Shown here in pieces: positions 55,356 through 58,971 of a stretch of DNA of 58,971 nt. The stretch covers positions 1 to 58,971 of the forward strand of contig NZ_JAQNCS010000016.1 of assembly GCF_049472655.1 (NCBI RefSeq), read 5' to 3'. Numbering within the stretch: position 1 is the stretch's first letter; each line of letters opens with the position of its first letter. A program made the translations under genes and the position numbers. The stretch is from Deferribacter abyssi (GTDB taxonomy: Bacteria; Chrysiogenota; Deferribacteres; Deferribacterales; Deferribacteraceae). The notes beneath the pieces were generated by a model, which had not been told where the DNA came from, searched no databases, and saw only the letters and a program-made list of their open reading frames with translations.

Positions 55356-56933
55356 ATGAAAAACTTTAAAAACATTTCGTTATTTTATGTCTTAATACTT
55401 ATAGTGATTATTACATTAGGTAGTATATCTTTGGCTGTTTTTGGAATATCTTATTACTCTATAAAAAACAAATTGGAAGAGTCTACCGTTAACCATTTAA
55501 AAGCTGAAGTAGAAATAGTTCATAATTTACTTGAGAGTTGGTATAAAACGTACGGTAAGTTTGACAGTAGTGATATCAAACAATTAAGCAGAAAATTAAC
55601 ATCTATCAAGGTGGGTAAAACTGGATATTTATATATTATGGACAGTAAGGGAACTATGATAATACATCCAAATGATAAATTAATTGGTACGGATATGACA
55701 AAATATGACTTTGCAAAAGAGATGGTAAGAAATAGAGAAGGTGTAGTAAAATATGATTGGAATGGACAAAAAATTGTTGTATATAAATATTTTGAACCTA
55801 TGGGCTGGATTATTACCAGCGGATCATATCTAAAAGAATTTGTAAATCCCGTATTGAACAAACTATTTATAACTTTTGCTGTCGGTTCATTGACTGGTGC
55901 TATTCTGTTTATAATGCTTTTTACTTTTGTTTTCAAGAAATTTATTATTCTAAGAATAGAGTCACTACAAGACAGTCTTGATAATTACAAAAAAGGGGAT
56001 TTTACAAAGCAAATTGCAGTTGATAGGAAGGATGAGATAGGAAAAATCAATGAAACATTAAATATAGTTTTTAATGAGTTGGGTAATTTATTTAAAAATA
56101 TTGTAACAAAAATCACTGATATTATAAGAAAAAGCGAAACTTTAGACCAAGAAAGCACTGATGTGCTAAATAGATTAAACAATCAAAAATTAAATTTTGA
56201 ATCAATAGAATCAGCCATACTGGAAAGCAACACAACTATACAGGATATAGCAAGTAATTTAAATGATATTACAACAAAAGTTCAAACTACAAAAAATGAT
56301 TCTGATATAGTTAAAGAAACCTTAGATGAAAACAAAAGGTTTATAAATGAATTGACTGAGAAATTGTCAAGTTTAAAAAGCACATATAATGATTTAGAAA
56401 AACAGATTATAAATATAAAAGAATTTGTTGCTATCATAACAGATATTGCCGATCAGACAAACCTTTTAGCGTTGAATGCAGCAATTGAGGCTGCAAGAGC
56501 AGGTGAACATGGTAGAGGATTTGCGGTAGTAGCCGATGAAGTGAGGAAGTTAGCAGATAAAACAGTAAAATCAGCGAAGGAAATAGAAGATCAGGTGAAA
56601 CAGATAACGGAGAATATGAATAAATCTACTGAAGAGATGGATGATAGTTTGGAATCATTTGATCAAACAAAACATCAAAATGAAATAATCACTGAGAAAA
56701 TTGATATTTTAATAGAAAATATAGTAATTATCAATGATGCTATAACAAATATATCAGCGGCAATAGAGGAACAGTCGTCGACATTTAATGAAATCAGTTC
56801 AAATACAAGTTCCATTGTTGAAACAAATAGGTTCAATATTGAAAAAGTTAGTAATTTTGTAAATCAAATGAAAGGAATTATTAATCAGTTGAATATTATT
56901 AAGAATGAAGTGAAAAAATTAAAATTTGATTAA
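55356..56933 (+). CDS. Methyl-accepting chemotaxis protein with one Cache domain
   Basis: This 525-residue receptor has an N-terminal membrane helix (FYVLILIVIITLGSISLAVFGISYY), a Cache sensor (VGKTGYLYIMDSKGTMIIHPNDKLIGTDM...MGWIITSGSYLKEF), a second helix near 170-195, HAMP, and the signalling hairpin (DQTNLLALNAAIEAARAGEHGRGF...) near 365. No other chemotaxis genes are nearby, so it must use the host's CheA/CheW. It ends just before the second recombinase unit. Confidence 0.92.
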   Translation: MKNFKNISLFYVLILIVIITLGSISLAVFGISYYSIKNKLEESTVNHLKAEVEIVHNLLESWYKTYGKFDSSDIKQLSRKLTSIKVGKTGYLYIMDSKGTMIIHPNDKLIGTDMTKYDFAKEMVRNREGVVKYDWNGQKIVVYKYFEPMGWIITSGSYLKEFVNPVLNKLFITFAVGSLTGAILFIMLFTFVFKKFIILRIESLQDSLDNYKKGDFTKQIAVDRKDEIGKINETLNIVFNELGNLFKNIVTKITDIIRKSETLDQESTDVLNRLNNQKLNFESIESAILESNTTIQDIASNLNDITTKVQTTKNDSDIVKETLDENKRFINELTEKLSSLKSTYNDLEKQIINIKEFVAIITDIADQTNLLALNAAIEAARAGEHGRGFAVVADEVRKLADKTVKSAKEIEDQVKQITENMNKSTEEMDDSLESFDQTKHQNEIITEKIDILIENIVIINDAITNISAAIEEQSSTFNEISSNTSSIVETNRFNIEKVSNFVNQMKGIINQLNIIKNEVKKLKFD

Positions 56934-56968
56934 ACGGCTATTGTGCAAGAAGAATAAGAGAGGCAGAT

Positions 56969-57175
56969 ATGAATAAAAAAGACGATTTAAATAGAAGAAC
57001 TAACAATTTAAAATCATTTAAAGGTCTTGCAAAATTTTTAAAAGATTTTCAAGAGGACGATACTCCAGCTGAAGATATGGCTATAAAAATGGAAGAGGCT
57101 TTTGAAAAGGTATGGAAAAAACACAAGCCTGATATTGAAAGGTCAAACAAGTTTGAAAATAAAGAGGAGCAATGA
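56969..57175 (+). CDS. Small acidic protein coupled to the recombinase, copy B
   Basis: This 68-residue protein is identical to copy A over its first 48 residues and drifts at the end (VWKKHKPDIERSNKFENKEEQ). It overlaps the recombinase start by four bases (ATGA), slightly more than copy A. Preservation of both copies hints at a functional link with the recombinase. Confidence 0.65.
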   Translation: MNKKDDLNRRTNNLKSFKGLAKFLKDFQEDDTPAEDMAIKMEEAFEKVWKKHKPDIERSNKFENKEEQ

Positions 57176-57783
57176 GTTTAATTCCTTATAACGTTCCGAC
57201 AATTTTGGAATCTGCTGGTAAAATCAAGTTTCTTACAGAGCAGGAGATAAACGCTTTAACTGCCGAGTTTCAACAATATTATGATAATGCTTATCGTAGG
57301 AAAAGTGCCGGCAGGTATTGGCTGACTTTTTTGTTTCTTAAATACACTGGCGCAAGGGTAAGCGAAGTTTTAAATATAGATGACATTAAAGATATTGATT
57401 ATCGATATTCAAGAGTAAAACTTTTAACACTAAAAAGAAAAAAGAAAGTTTACAGGACAATTCCTGTTCCTGTTGAGCTTATAAACGAACTACTAAGATA
57501 CCTTTCCGAATATCCAGATATGAGAGGTAAAGTGTTTAAATTGAAATATCAAAATTTCTACGCTAAAATGAAAGAGATTGGTAAAAAAGCAGGCATAAGT
57601 GAGGATAAATTACATCCACATGTATTAAGGCATACAAAAGCAATTGAACTTATAAATGTTGGGATACCTTTAAACCATATTCAGTATTTTTTGGGACATG
57701 CGAGTATTTTGAATACTTCGATATATTTGTCTGTTACAGGAAAAGAGTTAGAACAGGTTATGAAAGAAAAGGGGTTGGTATGA
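57172..57783 (+). CDS. Short tyrosine recombinase, copy B
   Basis: This 203-residue recombinase has the same catalytic residues as copy A and only a few replacements (for example LTLKRKKK, IGKKAGISEDKL and TGKELEQVMKEKGLV). A central DNA block (about 57200-57400) is identical to copy A while the flanks differ, again pointing to conversion. After both copies a similar ACGAA-TATCT-AATAA tail follows, a possible recombination-site remnant. Confidence 0.88.
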   Translation: MSLIPYNVPTILESAGKIKFLTEQEINALTAEFQQYYDNAYRRKSAGRYWLTFLFLKYTGARVSEVLNIDDIKDIDYRYSRVKLLTLKRKKKVYRTIPVPVELINELLRYLSEYPDMRGKVFKLKYQNFYAKMKEIGKKAGISEDKLHPHVLRHTKAIELINVGIPLNHIQYFLGHASILNTSIYLSVTGKELEQVMKEKGLV

Positions 57784-57857
57784 ATAAAAAAGTTAAAAAC
57801 ATTAAAGTCGAAATTTAGCAGGATACGAACGAACTATCTGAATAAGGCACAAAGGAG

Positions 57858-58937
57858 TTGATAAAAATGAATGCTGAATTATTTAGGTTGATAAATGACT
57901 TTAAGAAAAACAGACGACTTATCTCTTTTGATGAAGCTGCTACTAAACAAGTTGTAATATTAAGGATTCTGAAATCCTTAGGATGGGATCCTTTTAATAT
58001 AGATGAAATATATCCTGAATATTCTGTTGGTGTCAAAAGAGTAGATTATGCTCTTAGACATAATGGAAGAAATAAGGTATTCATTGAGGTGAAAAAAGTT
58101 AATGAAGATTTAGAAAAACATCAAGAACAACTTTTAAATTATTCTTTTCAAGAAGGAGTAAAACTTGCAATATTAACCAATGGGATTAGTTGGTGGTTCT
58201 ATTTGCCATTACGTGAAGGAAGCTGGGAACAAAGGAAATTTTATACAATCGAGATATTTGACCAGAATAGTGAGGACATTGTAAATAAATTTGAAGATTT
58301 TTTAGCAAAAGCAAATGTAATCTCTGATAGAGCAATAGAGAATGCAGAAAATCTATATAAAAGTAGACAAAAACATTATTTGATAGAAGAAACACTACCA
58401 AAAGCTTGGAACAAGATAATAACAGAACCAGATGATCTTTTAGTTGAACTTTTGGCAGATACAACAGAAAAATTATGTGGTTATAAGCCAGATAACGAAA
58501 TAGTAGAAAAGTTTTTGATGAAAGTTAATCAAAGAGCAGTAATCCAGATTAAAAGAGAAGTGTCAAATCTTGAGCAATTATCGTCTGACCAAATTTCTCA
58601 CCCACTTTCAGTAAAAGTTAGTGGGAAATCAATTATAGCGTTTGCTTTAAAAGGAACCAGATATCCTGTGAGTTCGTGGAGAGAGATGTTGATTAAAATA
58701 ACTAACCTTATTCTTTCCAATCATAGAGGGCAATTTGATAAGGTTTTTAATTTAAGAGGACGGAAAAGACCATATTTTACAAGAAATCCTAATGAATTGA
58801 GAATCCCAAAAAAGATAAATAACACAGATATTTATGTGGAAACAAATCTTAGTGCTAACAGTATTGTCAAGCTTTCTAAAAGCATTATATCGCTTTTTGG
58901 ATATAAAGAAAATGATTTATCCATTGAGATTAGATGA
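57858..58937 (+). CDS. HsdR_N-like PD-(D/E)XK nuclease-domain protein
   Basis: This 359-residue protein has, near residues 20-95, TKQVVILRILKSLGWDPFNIDEIYPEYSVGVKRVDYALRHNGRNKVFIEVKKVNEDLEKHQEQLLNYS, the type I restriction R-subunit N-terminal nuclease pattern (D...E-x-K, then Q helix), with LAILTNGISWWFYLP after it. No helicase motor follows; the C-terminal half has a basic RGRKRPYFTRNPNELR patch. It is probably a stand-alone defence or repair nuclease. AAGGAG precedes the ATG. Confidence 0.82.
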   Translation: MIKMNAELFRLINDFKKNRRLISFDEAATKQVVILRILKSLGWDPFNIDEIYPEYSVGVKRVDYALRHNGRNKVFIEVKKVNEDLEKHQEQLLNYSFQEGVKLAILTNGISWWFYLPLREGSWEQRKFYTIEIFDQNSEDIVNKFEDFLAKANVISDRAIENAENLYKSRQKHYLIEETLPKAWNKIITEPDDLLVELLADTTEKLCGYKPDNEIVEKFLMKVNQRAVIQIKREVSNLEQLSSDQISHPLSVKVSGKSIIAFALKGTRYPVSSWREMLIKITNLILSNHRGQFDKVFNLRGRKRPYFTRNPNELRIPKKINNTDIYVETNLSANSIVKLSKSIISLFGYKENDLSIEIR

Positions 58938-58971
58938 AATTTTAACCCTACTGCATATTGAGAAAAAGAGT

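Larger units (their letters stand above)
56939..57783 (+). repeat. Long direct repeat, copy B
   Basis: The second 845-base copy, identical in length to that at 44413-45257. It begins with the last codons of the lipoprotein gene without the rest of that gene, which marks the edge of the duplicated unit. Confidence 0.85.

Noticed and set aside
1..58971. tRNA, rRNA or tmRNA genes
   Set aside because: No cloverleaf-like or conserved rRNA segments were noticed on either strand, although a covariance search was not possible.

Overview
This AT-rich window looks like a mobile element, most likely a whole or nearly whole conjugative-type plasmid. It has a replication module, a ParB protein, a ParM/ParR-like segregation module, an F-type type IV secretion gene set, a lead-in region for incoming single-stranded DNA, and defence cargo. 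It has no rRNA, tRNA or core chromosomal genes. The methyl-accepting chemotaxis proteins, lipoproteins and Dsb/Tra proteins point to a motile Gram-negative (diderm) bacterium. Composition and content suggest Deferribacterota. I recall that Calditerrivibrio nitroreducens carries one plasmid of about 59 kb, close to this length, but I could not check this.

Layout. 0.3-6 kb (minus strand): RelE/ParE-type and MazF-type toxin-antitoxin pairs, an ABC three-component (ABC-3C) defence operon, and small secreted proteins. 5.9-7.8 kb: a divergent switch made of two paralogous XRE regulators, one with an ImmA/IrrE-like protease. 7.8-10.4 kb: a lambda-O-style initiator gene with in-gene iterons, and a DnaB-type helicase. 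10.4-15.5 kb: small DNA-metabolism genes, a tandem-repeat protein with an SSB-like tail, and ParB. 16-24 kb: OmpA-like protein, TraA, L, E, K, B, V and C, then a free-standing MshEN protein and an EAL protein. 24.3-26.6 kb: ParM/ParR-like genes and HU. 27-33.3 kb: a leading-region-like block with ssb, a predicted annealing protein, a Cas4-like exonuclease, a RadC-like protein and many small unknowns. 33.4-37.3 kb: DsbA/C-like protein, TraD and a DUF4400-like protein. 37.7-43 kb: a chemoreceptor and a RecD2-like helicase. 43-57.8 kb: nuclease and recombinase genes present twice, bracketing a very AT-rich cargo island with a restriction-modification system, an unknown membrane protein/HEXXH protein pair, a PD-(D/E)XK-like protein and a second chemoreceptor. 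The window ends with an HsdR_N-like nuclease.

The most striking signal is a family of ten structured leaders between 27.5 and 33.0 kb, each just upstream of a gene. Nine share one design: a GC-rich hairpin whose arms covary between copies, a loop that imitates the Shine-Dalgarno arm, an anti-Shine-Dalgarno strand (CTGCCTCCT type), a short spacer and the Shine-Dalgarno itself. In most copies the anti-SD strand can pair either with the loop, as a pseudoknot, or with the ribosome site. This is the signature of a translational on/off switch used repeatedly in one region. The tenth copy is larger and may use kissing loops.

Other points worth follow-up are a c-di-GMP receptor/phosphodiesterase pair directly behind the TraC ATPase, four proteins ending in an SSB-type DDIPF/DDLPF tail (one of them the ImmA-like protease), an uncharacterised membrane protein/HEXXH pair in the cargo, and the lack of a recognisable relaxase and of the TraU/W/N/F/H/G half of the F-type apparatus.
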